Origin: Celoporthe dispersa
Lineage: Eukaryota; Ascomycota; Sordariomycetes; Diaporthales; Cryphonectriaceae
NCBI GenBank assembly: GCA_016584495.1
Contig: WAID01000003.1
Location: forward strand, 5,970,501-6,034,500
Length of the DNA stretch: 64,000 nt
Direction of reading: 5' to 3'
Position numbers and translations under genes: made by a program. The notes beneath the pieces were generated by a model. The model was given only the letters and a program-made list of their open reading frames with translations. It was not told where the DNA came from and did not search any database. Of the stretch, positions 43,270 through 55,400 are shown piece after piece (the first letter of the stretch is position 1; each line of letters starts with the position of its first letter).

Positions 43270-45101
43270 TCACCAATTGTCAAAATTCCCAAAGCCTCCT
43301 GTCTTGGCTTTCTTCCTTGACGGCTCCCAGTCTTCGACCAACGGCTCGTCGTCAACTGCCGCAGCTCCGGATTCAGTGCTGAGTGCTGTCTTCAGGTACT
43401 TGCCAACGCCGCTGCCAGACTGCTCGATGGTTCCGTCTCCTCTGATGCGCTTCCCCGTCCATGTTGTCTTGTCGTCCTCCGTTCCACCTTGCCGCTGTAT
43501 CTCGGCCTTTTGGGCTTCCGCCTTTTCTTGTTGGTCCTTCTCCTTCAGAAACTCTTCAAATGGATCTAGAAAAATGACAATGTCCTTGATGATAATGTCT
43601 TTGAGGGGACGGTTGCCCTCGTCCACTGGCGCCATCTCCAGAGCATCCAGGACATCGAGTCCATCCACGACCTTGCCGAATATCGTGTGCTTCCGATCGA
43701 GGTGTTTGGCTGGCTTGTAGGTAATGAAGAACTGTGAAGAATTTGTATTCTTTCCCTTGTTCGCCATTGACACGATTCCACGTCCGCTGTGCGTGAGGGG
43801 GCCATCGAACTCGTCCTGAAAGTTCTTTCCCCATATACTCTGGCCACCCTTTCCGCTTCCTGTCGGGTCGCCGCCCTGGATCATGAAGTTCTTGATATTT
43901 CGATGGAAGATTGTGCCACGATAGTAACCCTTTTGGCTTAGTTTCACGAAATTCCATACGGCTTTTGGGGCTGTCTCCGTTTGCAACTCGATGGTGACGT
44001 CGCCCAGGTTGGTTTCCACCCTGGCATAGCCCTTGATCTTGACTCTTTTTGGCTTGAGCATCCATTCGTCCTGGGTCAGGGTAGCGCGCTCTCCGCTTGT
44101 CTCTGGCGTGAGTCCAGTGCTTGTGAAGCTTGCGGCGGCCCTTCCTGTTGTGTATGTCGCAGCGTTGTGAGCCAGCTTCTTCTCTTGAATGGCCGGCTTC
44201 CTGAACCCGTTGGCAGCAGAAGTCTTCTGCAGTACCTTGGAAGACCGATTGACATCACCATTAGCCTCCCTCTCTCGCCTTGCCTTCTCGACCGCCTCCT
44301 TCGCTCGTAGGACCTTATCACCGATGCGGCCCAAGGTATCGACGTTGACGCTGCCGGACTTTCTCTCCTCCGCCTGTTCGGGCGTGAGAAGAGCGTCGCC
44401 ACCGTCCTTCAGATATTGGAACTCGCTCAAGTTCCTGGAGGCTGCGTTTTGAGGATCCTGTAATGTGATGATGTCTTTTCTGCCGAATTCCTTGTCGTCC
44501 ACTAAATCATGCCAGTTCTTTTGTTTGATATTCATCTGCTGGATGGTCTCCCATGCAAAGACGTTGGCGTAAGTGCCATGGCGAATCGCTACGATGTGCG
44601 TGTTGTCGGTGAAAACCTTAAAAGTGACGGGATCAACTGCGGATCGTACGTTAGCCATGAGGGTCTCGCTAGAAAATCTATGCTCTCGCAATCCTTCCAT
44701 GCGATTCTTCCCGTGGTGTGTTTCAGGCCCTACTCACTCAAGTCTCCCTTGCCATCCGTAGGCCCGGCATTAGGGTCTGCTTCGGCATCTGCGTTCCGCG
44801 CAAAGTTCAGCTTGACCAAGTCCCTGGCGTCGAGAGGTTTGCCGTTCACGGGATTGGTGTCGTGTTTGTCGAGCCATGCGCTTATGACCTCGACATCAAA
44901 TATTGTCCCATCAGGCGTACACACGGGGTTCTTGAACGGTTGCAAGCTCGCGGCGCAGAAGTTGAAAGGGAGGCGTCTGAAGTTTGCGCCCGCGGCGCGC
45001 TGCGCTCGAGATCCGGCACCGGCACCGACGCTGGCTGAGAAGGCATCTGAAGAGCTCCACTCGGAGTGGGTGATGTATAACTTATCCGTGCCCTTGCCCA
45101 T
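43270..45101 (-). CDS. U-box peptidyl-prolyl isomerase (PPIL2/Cyp8 type)
   Basis: Nuclear cyclophilin combining a ubiquitin-ligase U-box with a prolyl isomerase; the human homologue PPIL2 (Cyp60) is spliceosome-associated. Two exons, 45101-44738 and 44636-43270, 576 residues. The U-box region is near residues 45-105 (FCAASLQPFKNPVCTPDGTI, then FDVEVISAWLDKH). A linker contains HIVAIRHGTYANVFAWETIQ. The cyclophilin domain runs from about 324 to 485: NLGDVTIELQTETAPKAVWN, GTIFHRNIKNFMIQGGDPTG, NSSQFFITY and LDRKHTIFGKVVDGLDVLD. The classic Arg of FHR is present, but the usual FTxxNGTGG loop is replaced by the family-typical form. The tail is charged. It is divergent from the Ptm1-like gene. Confidence 0.95.
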
Positions 45102-45708
45102 TTTCAGGTTGTGTCGAGGAAGCGCGAAAATCTAGGCTTTAGAGGGATGAGCGAAGGGACGGGCGGTGGAACAAAATAACACATCGGAAATGCAGAAAAC
45201 AGAAAGTTTTCGCAGGGCGGCGGATTCGCGATGACGACCTGGCGGCAGTGAGACAACCCCCAACATGACGACCCCGATTTAGCGCATGCAGCCTAGCATA
45301 TCCCTGTAGGTGTTGCTCCATCGTAATGCTACCGTAGTTTGCTAGTGCCCATGTGGCCCCTAAGCTTGCGTACTGCGAAGTAATCACCTCTCTCCCCTGC
45401 AACTTGTCCAGTCCGGAAGTCTGGGAAGGCATCGCTGTTCCTCTGACATACATCCTCACATTCCATTCACCACTTTCTTTAACGATGTTATCGTTGTCCT
45501 AGCCCACAGCTAATTGTCCAAGAGGCCCAAAGGGAACTCGATCTAGGGAAGTGTCGCTAGGGAATTTCTCGATCTTCTGTGGCGGCGACTTGCTGTCTCG
45601 GGGCGGTCCATACCGACACCACCTGCCGCAGCTTTTATCAGCGATTGACGACAGAATCTATACGAACACTGGCCATTTCAGAACAGACAACAGGGAGAGT
45701 TATCCAAC
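45102..45708. promoter_or_regulatory. Divergent intergenic region, cyclophilin / Ptm1-like
   Basis: 607 bp holding both promoters. No named element is visible. Confidence 0.35.
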
Positions 45709-47628
45709 ATGGGGGTTGGTCTTCGCTGCTAGCCTTGCTAGCCCTGTCAATATGGACAGTACAGGCCATGGAGGTCAAGATGGTTGGTCTTGCGCCGGCT
45801 CCCAGGGCTGCTACGTTCCTGTTGCTGACCAGCATTCTCCCTATTTAGGACCAGGTCGACGAGAACAGGCAGAGATGCGCTGGCATGTATTCACAACAAG
45901 CCTGGGGCGGCCCAGTCGATCCTTTTATCCTCCTCAAATTCCTGCCTTACGAAGGGGACCAAGATCCGGTCGTCAGCCTTGTCATCTTCGAATGGAAAGA
46001 CGAGGACCTGATTGGCGTATACCCGACCGCGGAGTCAACACAGGTACGACCGATGTTGCCCGGATGCTAGGAGAATGCATGGTTCTGACCATTCCCACAG
46101 AAAGCTGGTATCTGCGAAAAGCAATACGTTGAGGCCGGCTTTTGCGATGAGCAAGATATCGGAGAGTTCATCTTGTCACCGAATGCGACCGAGAAATCCA
46201 CGAATCTGATTCTCACCGAAGCGATCCACCTGAAGAGCTCCCAGCCTATCAAGTATGATATCACAAAGACCGGCTACTACTGTGTCTTGACCGACAAGTT
46301 CACTGCCGGCGAATACGAGGCCGTCGTCGAGTTTAGGAATGCTTACGGCGAGCTTCCCGCGACACAGATCCCCAAGCTGCCCTTCTATGGAGGAATAACC
46401 CTCCTCTACTTCTTTGTGGTAGCCTATTGGGGATTCCTCTACTATCAGCATCACTCCGACATCTGTACGGCGCTCTTCCCCAAACTGGCCAGGGCGACCT
46501 TGTGACTGATTGCGTCTATAGTGCCGGTCCAGAACTACATAACGGCCATTCTGATCTTCTTGGTAGTTGAGATGTTGATGACTTGGGGATTCTATGGTAC
46601 GACTTCTTAACAAGTACTATAGTACTATTATGAACCCCTCGCTGATGTGCAAACCCAGATTATATGAACCGCCACGGCTCGAACGTTGGATCGAAGGTCT
46701 TGCTGGTCATAGTTGGTGTCTTGAATGCGGCTAGGAACTCATTCTCGTTCTTTCTGCTGCTCATTGTGTGCATGGGTTATGGAGTTGTCAAACCCACGCT
46801 CGGCCGAACCATGATCTGGGTGCGATGGTTGGCGATAGCACACTTCATATTTGGTCTGGTTTATGCTATCACCAGTCTTGTCATCACTCCGGACAGCGCA
46901 GGTAAGCCGTGAATAAGCAGCATGCACAGCATGTGGAAAGCGCACTAACACTTGTCTCAGGGCCTTTCGTGCTTCTTATTGTCCTCCCACTGGCAGCCAC
47001 ACTGACGGCCTTCTACGTCTGGACGCTCAACTCGCTCAACTTCACCCTAAAGGATCTCCGGGAGCGGAAGCAGCACGCCAAGGAGAGCATGTACAAGAAG
47101 CTGTGGTGGGCCATCCTCATCAGCATTCTCGTCATCTTCGCCTTCTTCTTCTTCAACAGCTTCTCGTTCGCCTCAGCTAGCGACCCAGACTATGTGCCCT
47201 TCCACTGGAAGTCACGCTGGTTCATTCTCGACGGCTGGCTTAACTTGGTCTATTTCGCCGACGTGGCCTGGATCGCGTACGTCTGGCGGCCGACTGCCAA
47301 TAACAGACGCTTCGCCATGTCAGACGAGCTTGCTCAGGATGACGACGGGACCTTCGAGATCAACAACATGGACATTGGTGCGCCAGATGATTCGGATGAT
47401 GAGGAGGCAAATGTGGGCGCGAAGCCCTCGATCAACACGACTCGGGACGGCCAGACCTCTGGTGTGAACGGTTATCAGGCGCCTTCCGGGGCGAACGGTA
47501 GCGGCCAAAGATCTAGACCCTCGTTGGACGGCGAGACTATCTTTGCCATAGGCGACGATGACAAGTTTTCAGACGATGAGGAAGGGTCCGACGAGGACGC
47601 CGGATTGGTGAAGGGCCAAGGGAAGTAA
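45709..47628 (+). CDS. Ptm1-like seven-transmembrane (GOST family) protein
   Basis: Secretory-pathway (Golgi/endosome) membrane protein of the lung-7TM family. Exons: 45709-45773, 45849-46043, 46101-46464, 46522-46596, 46659-46901 and 46961-47628. The lumenal part has ENRQRCAGMY and LIGVYPTAEST, then PFYGGITLLYFFVVAYWGFL begins the seven membrane spans (VQNYITAILIFLVVEMLMTW, NSFSFFLLLIVCMGYGVVK, WLAIAHFIFGLVYA, FVLLIVLPLAATLTAFYVW, LWWAILISILVIFAFFFFN and the WLNLVYFADVAWIAYVW stretch). The tail is acidic. The N-terminus needs care: the ATG at 45709 gives a good signal peptide (GGWSSLLALLALSIWTVQA) only if the G run 45711-45715 has one more G. Otherwise an unseen upstream exon is required. 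Confidence 0.9.
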
Positions 47629-48085
47629 GGTCACAGGAAAAGCTGAGAGTTCTTATCTCGTACGGGAGGTTATCGATCGGTGTGATATTATCAGGCAGAG
47701 TTCTGCGTGCTTGTATTTCTATAGATTCGATGGCGTTATGGAATATGTGGGATTGCATCGGCCAGGGCTACGGTGCACCGGGTATCGCCCGATTGGGGTC
47801 TTGAGAATTGGACATCGTTTGCTTGCAAGCGACGCTTTCTGTTGAGAGGAATGTGCATTAATCGGTCTCGAGACGCGAATTACTGATCATATGTCATATT
47901 TCGAGGCTGAAAGATTTCCACGAAACACTCGATTCGTCTCGCCACTCCGATTTGCACATGAATCTGAGGATGCCCGAGGGATGCCTGGTAGAGGTCCTCG
48001 TACAAACAGGAAGCCAACGAAGAGACTTGTCGACTTCCAAGACATTGATGCACACTCATCGGCTCACCGTGCTCAGAAGTAAGCC
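47629..48085. other. Intergenic region between convergent genes
   Basis: 457 bp between the stop codons of the Ptm1-like and MidA-family genes. Nothing recognisable. Confidence 0.4.
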
Positions 48086-49822
48086 TCAAGCCCCGACATC
48101 ACCGCCGAACCCGACAGGTCTCCTCTGTCCATCATTTTCAGGCAGAATCGCCAGCGCCTTGTACACCTTGCCCATGCCTCCCGGGCCCCTATCCACCAGC
48201 CTCTTCCACGCCTTGTCTACGTCTCTCGCCCTGTCCTCCTCTCCTGGTTCCTTCTGCCTCAGCCTCGTCAGCAGCACCTCGGCCCTCTCTCTAATCCCCA
48301 TGCCCTCGAGGAACACGCCCTGCTCCACGGGCCCGTGGACCTCCACCCCCTCGCTCGCCTGCAGCGCCGCCTCGGCGATGGCGGCAAAGTCCACGTCGGC
48401 ACTGAGATCTGTCAGCCCCGCCTCCGCAAACGGGCTCACCCGCCGGTGCCGGCTGATACCCCGCAGTGAGTTAACGGGGATGGTCCCGTCGCCCGGGCCG
48501 TAATCAAGGATGAGGGCGGCGCCGGAGGGTTTTTGTTTGGGATGCTGCGCGGATCCGCCTATGCGTGTGGCGAAGTCGGTCGCGTAGAGGGACAGGTCTG
48601 GACAGATCTCGATGAGCGCGCCGGGCAGGGACTTGAGGGCGCGGTAGCGTGGGCTGGACTCTGGTAGGTAGCGGGAGTGGCGGGACGAGGTGGGCGAGAG
48701 GGTCAATTGGAAGTCCGGGACAGGTGTGTCGCGGGATTGCGACTCAGGTGTGCCTAGGCTGGCGTGGGTCGACCCTGGGGGTGTAGGCGAGACGACCATC
48801 TCGCGCCACTGTAGGGTTGGCTTGTCTGTATCTTGTGATGTTTTGGACGAAGAGGATGCGGGGGCCACGTTGGACTTGGGAGGCGGAGGGGCGTTCACGA
48901 CCTGGAAGGCATGGATCGGCAGGGCATCGAAGAACTCGTGCGCCACGATGAAGGGCATCTTGTCATGGCCTTGCTACGCATAAGCTCGGGTCGGCTATAG
49001 TGTAGACCAGTGACAAGAGAGTGCCATACCTTGAGGGATAGACCTTATGGTCTGAGTCCACACGATAGGGAAACCCCCATACTTGGATACGCTGTGCCAG
49101 CCAACTTTGGACTCGCCCATGTGCGCATCTTCACCACAGAGGAGGTTTTTCTGGGCAACCCTAAGCTCAGAGCTAGCCTCGACCATGTAGATGGCGTCGG
49201 TGGCGTTTGCCATGTCCTTGAAGTTAGATATCGTCTGGCAGGGCATTAGCTGAGAGGACTCAAGGGAATAAGCAGGCCTGGGGCAACCTCACACGGAGCA
49301 TGTCGTCCATGAGCGTTCTCTCCCAGGACCGACCTCTATGAGCTCGACTCCTGTCCTTGGCCGGCCCTGGCTCATCCATTCGGCCACGAACCAGACACCA
49401 ATGAGCTCCCCAAAGACCTGAGAAATCTCTGGCGACGTGACAAAGTCCCCCTTGAGGCCGAACTGGTCTCTGCCCTGCTCAATGGCTCCAGTGTAGTAGC
49501 CACCAACATCACCAGTAAGACACATGCGCATGTAACTGGCCAAGGGCACCGGCCCTGTCATCTGGCAACAGAATTAGTCTCCTGATAGATTTTGATTTTT
49601 TTTTCTTCCCTTGGTTGGAGATAATGAAACTCGTGTATATACCTGTATAGCCTGGGCAAGCTGTTTGGCAAGGGGTGTGGACCACTTGCGCTCATTACTC
49701 CGTCTTGCAGCCGTCATCGACAGGCCTCTGCACTGTGAGGCAATACCCATGCCCGGCCCGTGAGAACATATCGAGGGCGCCTTGAGCCCGCGAAGGGCTG
49801 TCCTCGTCGCAAAGGACCTCAT
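48086..49822 (-). CDS. MidA/NDUFAF7-family protein arginine methyltransferase, mitochondrial (one frame break)
   Basis: SAM-dependent methyltransferase (DUF185). The human homologue NDUFAF7 methylates an arginine in a complex I subunit during assembly. Exons: 49822-49643, 49561-49293, 49234-49030 and 48969-48086, about 512 residues. The presequence is Arg/Ser-rich (MRSFATRTALRGLKAPS). Conserved blocks: MTGPVPLASYMRMCL, GDFVTSPEISQVFGELIGVW, the SAM-binding VELIEVGPGR, PFIVAHEFFDALPIHAFQVV and ALILDYGPGDG. A Pro/Ser-rich insert of about 70 residues follows HAFQVV. In exon 2 the expected VGPGRGTLMDDMLR is broken: one base is missing near 49316-49319. Exon lengths confirm this, so a sequence error is likely. 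Confidence 0.9.
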
Positions 49823-50391
49823 GACAAAAGATAATCGCCAAGACGGCACTCAGGAATCACGAAACTTGTGTCATTGTTTGTTGGATCGCGCCGATCCTCG
49901 TGGCTTCTGGGCGAGACCTTTTTTTTTCTTTCAGTCTTGTCAAGTAGATTTGGGGGGACGCCTCGGTTACTTGGTGAGCTTGTTTTAAGTAGCTGCAAGT
50001 GGACACTGCAGCAGCTCCGAATTCACTAAAAGCTTCCAGCATTAGCAGTAGTACAATGGTAGAGCCTCTGGAGAAGACACTGAAAATGGTTTAGCAGGCT
50101 TAGTAGAGGTTGCCGTCCCGTACGCGACTGCTGCGGCATGTTTTTACAGGGAACCCCTAGGCGCCGGCAGGCATCTCCACAGCACGCGGCTTACAGCGAT
50201 ATCGTCATTTGAACCCTAGAGCAAACAGGGCCTACTCTACATCACATATACATTCAGACCACTGGTGGGCCTCATTGCCTCAACGTACTACCTCTCCTAC
50301 GGCCGTCTCCCTACCGCCTCATCGCTGCCAGCCGTCCAAGACTCGTCTCCTCCAGCTCCCCACCCGTAACTCGCCGCCCGCCCCCTCGACA
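49823..50391. promoter_or_regulatory. Divergent intergenic region, MidA family / CDK
   Basis: 569 bp holding both promoters. A short T run occurs at 49919-49926. No convincing RNA gene is present. Confidence 0.35.
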
Positions 50392-51916
50392 ATGACCGGC
50401 AAGGGCAGGTCGCGCTGGGCAGACAGTGAAGAGGACGCCGCGCGCGAGGCTGCACTCAAGAAGGAGAAGGAGCTGAAGAAGCGCCTCAAGAAAGAAAGGG
50501 AGGCGGCGGCGCGCAAAAAGGCCGAGGAGGAAACACGGCGGCAGAAAGCACAACAGCAGGCTGCCCAAGCAGGAACAGAGGCCGAGGCCGAAGGGGACGA
50601 GGGCGACGGCCGGCCCACGAAACGCCGGAGGCTCACACCGGGTCCTCCTCCAGCTGCCGGAGGAGGGGGCGAGGGCAACACAGAGCGGCTCCTTCGCTTC
50701 CAGGGACAAGGCTTTGGCAAGTCGCGGAGCGTGGAGAACTACGACAAGCTGAACGACATCGAGGAGGGCGCGTACGGATGGGTAGCGCGCGCCAAGGAGG
50801 TTGCGACGGGGAAGGTGGTCGCGCTCAAGAGACTAAAGATCCAGCCGAATGACCGGAACGGCTTGCCTGTCACGGGGCTGCGGGAAATCCAGATATTGAA
50901 AGACTGCGACCATAGGAATATCGTCAGGCTGCAGGAGGTCGTGGTTGGGGACGACACGACGAGAATAGAAAAAGTGCGCACAGGTCTTCCTTCCCTGTGC
51001 CTTCTTCCCTTGTCTTTCCGCCTATATGCATGGCCCGACTGCTGACATTGCTATGCGCGCGTGCAGTATCTTCCTAGTCCTTGAGTTCCTCGAACACGAC
51101 CTGAAATCCATCCTCGAAGACATGCCCCAGCCCTTCCTCGCCAGCGAGGTCAAGACGCTCCTCCTTCAGCTCGCGAGCGGCGTCGCCTACCTCCACGACC
51201 ACTGGGTCCTCCACCGCGACCTCAAGACCTCCAACCTCCTCCTCAACAACCGCGGCCAGCTCAAGATTGCAGACTTCGGCATGGCCCGCTACGTCGGCGA
51301 CCCGCCGCCGCACAAGCTCACCCAGCTCGTCGTGACGCTGTGGTACCGCAGCCCCGAGCTGCTGCTGGGCGCCGCCAGCTACGGCGAGGCCGTGGACATG
51401 TGGAGCGTGGGCTGCATCTTTGGCGAGCTGCTGACGAGGGAGCCGCTGCTGCAGGGCCGGACCGAGGTAGACGAGCTGACCAAGATCTTCGAGCTGTGCG
51501 GCATCCCCACCGAGGAGAGCTGGCCGGGCTTCCGGAGGCTGCCCAACGCGAAGACGCTGCGGCTGCCGCCGGGAAAGGCAAACACGGGCTCCGTCATCCG
51601 GGCCAAGTTCCCGCTGCTGACGGCGGCCGGCGCGGCGCTGCTGAACGACCTACTGAGCCTGGATCCCGCGAGGAGGCCTTCTGCACGGGAGATGTTGAGC
51701 CATGAGTACTTCCGGCAGGACCCAAGGCCCAAGTCTGAGGCCATGTTCCCGACCTTCCCCAGCAAGGCGGGTCAGGAGAGGCGGAGGAGAAGGGACACGC
51801 CCAATGCGCCAGGGAGGGGGCAGGCGGTTGAGCTGGGTGCTGTCGATTTCAGTGGTATTTTTAATGGGAGGGAGAAAGAGGAGCGGGGCGGGGGCTTCTC
51901 TCTCCGAATGGTATGA
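50392..51916 (+). CDS. Cyclin-dependent protein kinase, CDK10/CDK11 type
   Basis: Ser/Thr kinase of the CDK10/CDK11 branch, usually linked to transcription and splicing. Exon 1 is 50392-50973 or 50975 and exon 2 is 51067-51916, about 477 residues. An N-terminal Lys/Glu/Ala coiled, basic extension of about 115 residues (KKEKELKKRLKKEREAAARK) precedes the kinase domain. Motifs: EEGAYGWVARA, VALKRLK, PVTGLREIQIL (the cyclin-binding helix, PITSLRE-like), HRDLKTSNLLL, DFGMARYVGDPP, TLWYRSPELLLG and DMWSVGCIFGELL. The intron junction is odd. A normal GTGCGC donor after RIEK leaves the frame one base off. A GC donor two bases later (GCGCAC) restores it with an added Val, or a base is wrong here. Confidence 0.9.
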
Positions 51917-52364
51917 GGATCACAAAGTGCGGTCACAGCAGCTCGGGGCTGCAGCTGGCTGAGCAAATAAGTGCCATCCTCACAAGGAGTGAATAAAGAT
52001 ATATATTTACCTGCTATCCTGTTACATCTCCGTGGTCTCGCGCACATCATTACTTGAAAATGTCCATATGCAGCCAACCAAACCTCCAGAACACAACCCG
52101 CAAATATTGCCATTTTTACCCAAAAGACTCATAACCTCCAAAAAAAAAAAATTGAACGCCGCAATCCGCTCTTGTCGCCGGCAGTTTGGCCACGCAAAAG
52201 GACCATGCATCTCAAAAGAATGTCTCGCCTGCGCATGTGCACACGCTATTACAACTCGCTAGCCGCAATATAGACAATAAGAAAGTTCTTTTCTCTTCCT
52301 CGGGTTCGTCAGACATCACACAAACACGCAACCGGCCGGGTCCTTCGTCCATTAGAAGAACCAA
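51917..52364. other. Intergenic region between convergent genes
   Basis: 448 bp between the CDK stop and the DUF7137 stop. Nothing recognisable beyond an A run at 52140-52150. Confidence 0.4.
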
Positions 52365-53337
52365 TCACCACAGTCCTGTCACAAACCACGTGAAAGTGGC
52401 GACCGTGATGCCCACCATGGTCAAGGCGAACCCGAGAGCCCGTTTGTCATTTTCGGACAGGGCCGCGCTGCACGTTGCACAGACCCAGCCGCTGGCCATT
52501 GCCGTGTAAGGCTGGCCCGTGTACAGACCAAACGTGAGGGCGGCGTTAGCGGTCAGGGGAGCCCGCGCCGGCGGTGGCGGTGACGCTGGACTCGGCATCG
52601 TAGATGAACAGCGTGTACATCTCGACAACCAGTGGCCGCTCGTTGGCCTGGGCCTCCGACTGATACTTCTCCGTGTCCCAGGTGAAGGCAGCATCGGTGG
52701 CAAAGGTCATGTTGGATGTCAGGGTCCACGTCGACGCGCCGAGAGAGCTCGTGCTGGCGGAGACGACGACATCGACGGCGGTGGGGGTGATGGACAGGTC
52801 GGTGTAGTTCCAGGAGAAGGTGACGTAGTCGCCAATCTTGTACAGAGCACTTGTAAGGGTGGTGACCGGTGACACCATGACTGCGCTGCCGGCTGCGGCC
52901 CCGGAGCTGACGCTCACAGAAGACGTGCTGGTCTTGCTGTTTGTGCCCGTGCCCGTGCCCGTTCCTGTTCCTGTTCCAGTCCCTGTCGCGCTCGCGTCGG
53001 TCCCTGTGCCTGTCGCAGTTCCTGACGAGGAAGAAGAGGTCTTTGTCTGGCCAGCAGTGTTGAGGTCTGTAGCGTCAGCTGCGTCTGTGGATGACGCCGC
53101 AGCTGTCGCTGTCTGTGTCGCTTGTGCGGAGGACGCTGTGTCAATTGTCTCATGTTAGCAGACTTCCTTAGAGGGTAGTCGGAACCTAACACCTTGTCGG
53201 TGCAACAACATACAGCTGGTAGAGTCCGCCCTCCTCATCACCAGGGAATCTATTTCTGGCAGCCATCTTGGCCAAGGAAATGCTGTGGCTAGAGGAGTGA
53301 GGGAGAGGAGGACGGTCGTGACGTGTGATGCCTTCAT
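52365..53337 (-). CDS. DUF7137-type secreted/cell-surface protein (one single-base frame break)
   Basis: Predicted type I membrane or surface protein of unknown function found in filamentous ascomycetes. Exons 53337-53214 and 53135-52365, about 297 residues. The signal peptide is MKASHVTTVLLSLTPLATAF. A Ser/Thr/Ala-rich, probably O-glycosylated stem contains a Thr-Gly repeat coded by hexamers near 52946-52975. The conserved domain follows: GDYVTFSWNYTDLSITP, WTLTSNMTFATDAAFTWD, then TFGLYTGQPYTAM and GWVCATCSAAL. One C-terminal membrane span (LGFALTMVGITVATFTWFV) ends the protein. The frame breaks at the G run 52556-52559 (C run in the gene), one base too long to join AGAGS to LTANAALTF. This is again probably a sequence error. 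Confidence 0.85.
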
Positions 53338-55400
53338 GGTTGCTGATCTAAAGGTTGTCTGTTGAATGACCCACGGAGTAGCCTTTTTGGTTGGAATGCG
53401 GACGGTTCAGGGGTCGCTCGGCTGGCTCGCCACCACCTCGATTATGAACAAAGACCAGTCTGTTCCGGCTGTCTAAACCTGACTGCTCCGTAGCAGAGGA
53501 ACCTCAAAGGTTGATACAGCGTTTTTTCTTTCTTTCTTTTTTTTGACGAGGTTGTAGGCGACAGATAGAATCTCAGCCGTCTGGGCAAGTGTTCTCCTGG
53601 CGCAGGAGACTGGACAACCTTGGCAGTCGAGAACCAACCTCGTGTGTCCGTCGAAGATCGGGCTCAGGGAAATGCACCGCTAGTGTCAAATGGAAATGCT
53701 CGATCAGGGAGGTTGAAAAAGCTCAACAAATAACAGCGAAACGAATGAGATGTTGCTGCACAAAGAAGTCGACAGCAACAAGAATGGTACCAAGCAAGAC
53801 AAGCGAAGGTCGGGATGTTACGAGCAAGAACGGAGAGAAGGAGTGAGTGGGAAGCGAAAACAATAAAGTTGAGGGGGGGCTGATCGGTTGCAAGGATTAA
53901 CGGGGTGGCATCCAACAAATCAGAGCAGCCCTCCCGGACAATCCTAGCTCCTCTGGCCTCAGCAGGCTTGAGCAGGTTCACCAGAATCCAGGCTTTCTCA
54001 AAGTCCGCATTTGCAGCCTTCCAAGGCAAAAGCTTATCCGAGTGGGGACTCGAAAAGACAAGCGGGTCTATGTACCGTAAAATTTATCGAGGATACTTCT
54101 CTACTGTATCGTATATACATAGTACTATACTGCACGAGCCTGCTGAAAACCTGCTGGAAGCCAGCAGACTGCAGGTGCCCCCCCTACCTTGCCTCCCTCC
54201 AGGTCTTTCCTGCATCAGGTGCTGCAGTGGTGGCGCCGTGGCATGGCGGGATTTGGGGAGGAATGTGTCGTAGATCCAATTCGTATTTGCTTCTTCTTGG
54301 CTAGCTAGTTGGGGCCAAGGAGGCGGTTGTGACCAGGCCCTTGCTGCAAAATGCTAGGCTGGAGTATGGGCGGCGAGCCCCGCTGACAACTGGCACCCAG
54401 CGCTGGTTAAGCGCATGTCTCAATTTCTCGTGTTGCGAAGGACGTGGACCCCTGCTAAAAATAATCTACATGAGGTCAACCATCCGATCTCATGTTCTTT
54501 CCCACGTCCCCTTTCACAATCCGTACTCGTTTTTAGGTGCCGTTCCTTGACAGCCTACACACATAATCACGCGCAGTCAAGAATTCAATCATGTTTCCTT
54601 GGGGTTGCCAGGCGATGGGCAAAATCGATGGCATGTCATGGGAAACCTCCTCCAGGCTTGCATGTGATCTGCTCAGGGGTAGCCGATCCACCCGGTTTAC
54701 ACCCTTGCGGAGGGCTGGCCGTACAATCCACCATCACGACACTCAAAGACGGGCTATAAGCATTTGGAGGAATTTTCTTCCCTCACATCGTGACAGAGAA
54801 CCTAGTATTGTTACACACCTGCACAGTACTTTCAACCCCTGCTGCGGGATGCTCTAAAGCTGTCATAGAAGACAGCCGGACAAGAGCCTTGGACGTCATG
54901 CATCTTGACCAACAACACGTCATGAAGGTCAACCTCACAAAGTTGAGGTTGCCAAATTGATCGATCATTAGAATGTGTAACTCACATCATGGTCCGTACT
55001 GACAACAGCTCTTCTGGATAGACAAAGATCAAGCCACAGGATACCCATCAGTCCAATACGCCTTTCGATAGTGGCCTTATGAAGAAAGATTAGGCAATGT
55101 CAGATATGCTGGTGAATACCGCTGTAAGTAATGCTGCCCAAATGCATCTGAACAAGCAAGAATAAACGTTCATCCCAACACCATATTTCATAGGAAGCCT
55201 CTTGGTTGCACTGACTTCTCGTAGTCCGATCAATACGCATTTTAATAAGAAGTCGAACCTGCGAAGGGTTGCAGCGCCATTGTGGGTGAATGGAGTCCCA
55301 GTCCATTCGGCACCGTCTCCCCTAGGTAGGCATCCTAATAGTCGGGTTGGGGGGTTTTTTTTTGTTAAAAAAAGGATTTATCCTCCTTGTCACCCTCGCT
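53338..55400. other. Intergenic region, 2.1 kb
   Basis: Upstream of the DUF7137 gene and downstream of the RRM gene. A T-rich run lies at 53522-53544. ORFs here are short, lack family resemblance, and no RNA gene or transposon signature is seen. Confidence 0.4.

Noticed and set aside
50042..50075. tRNA-Gly-like string (GCATTAGCAGTAGTACAATGGTAGAG)
   Set aside because: Only the 5' D-arm part resembles a tRNA. There is no matching anticodon arm, T-arm or acceptor complement downstream.
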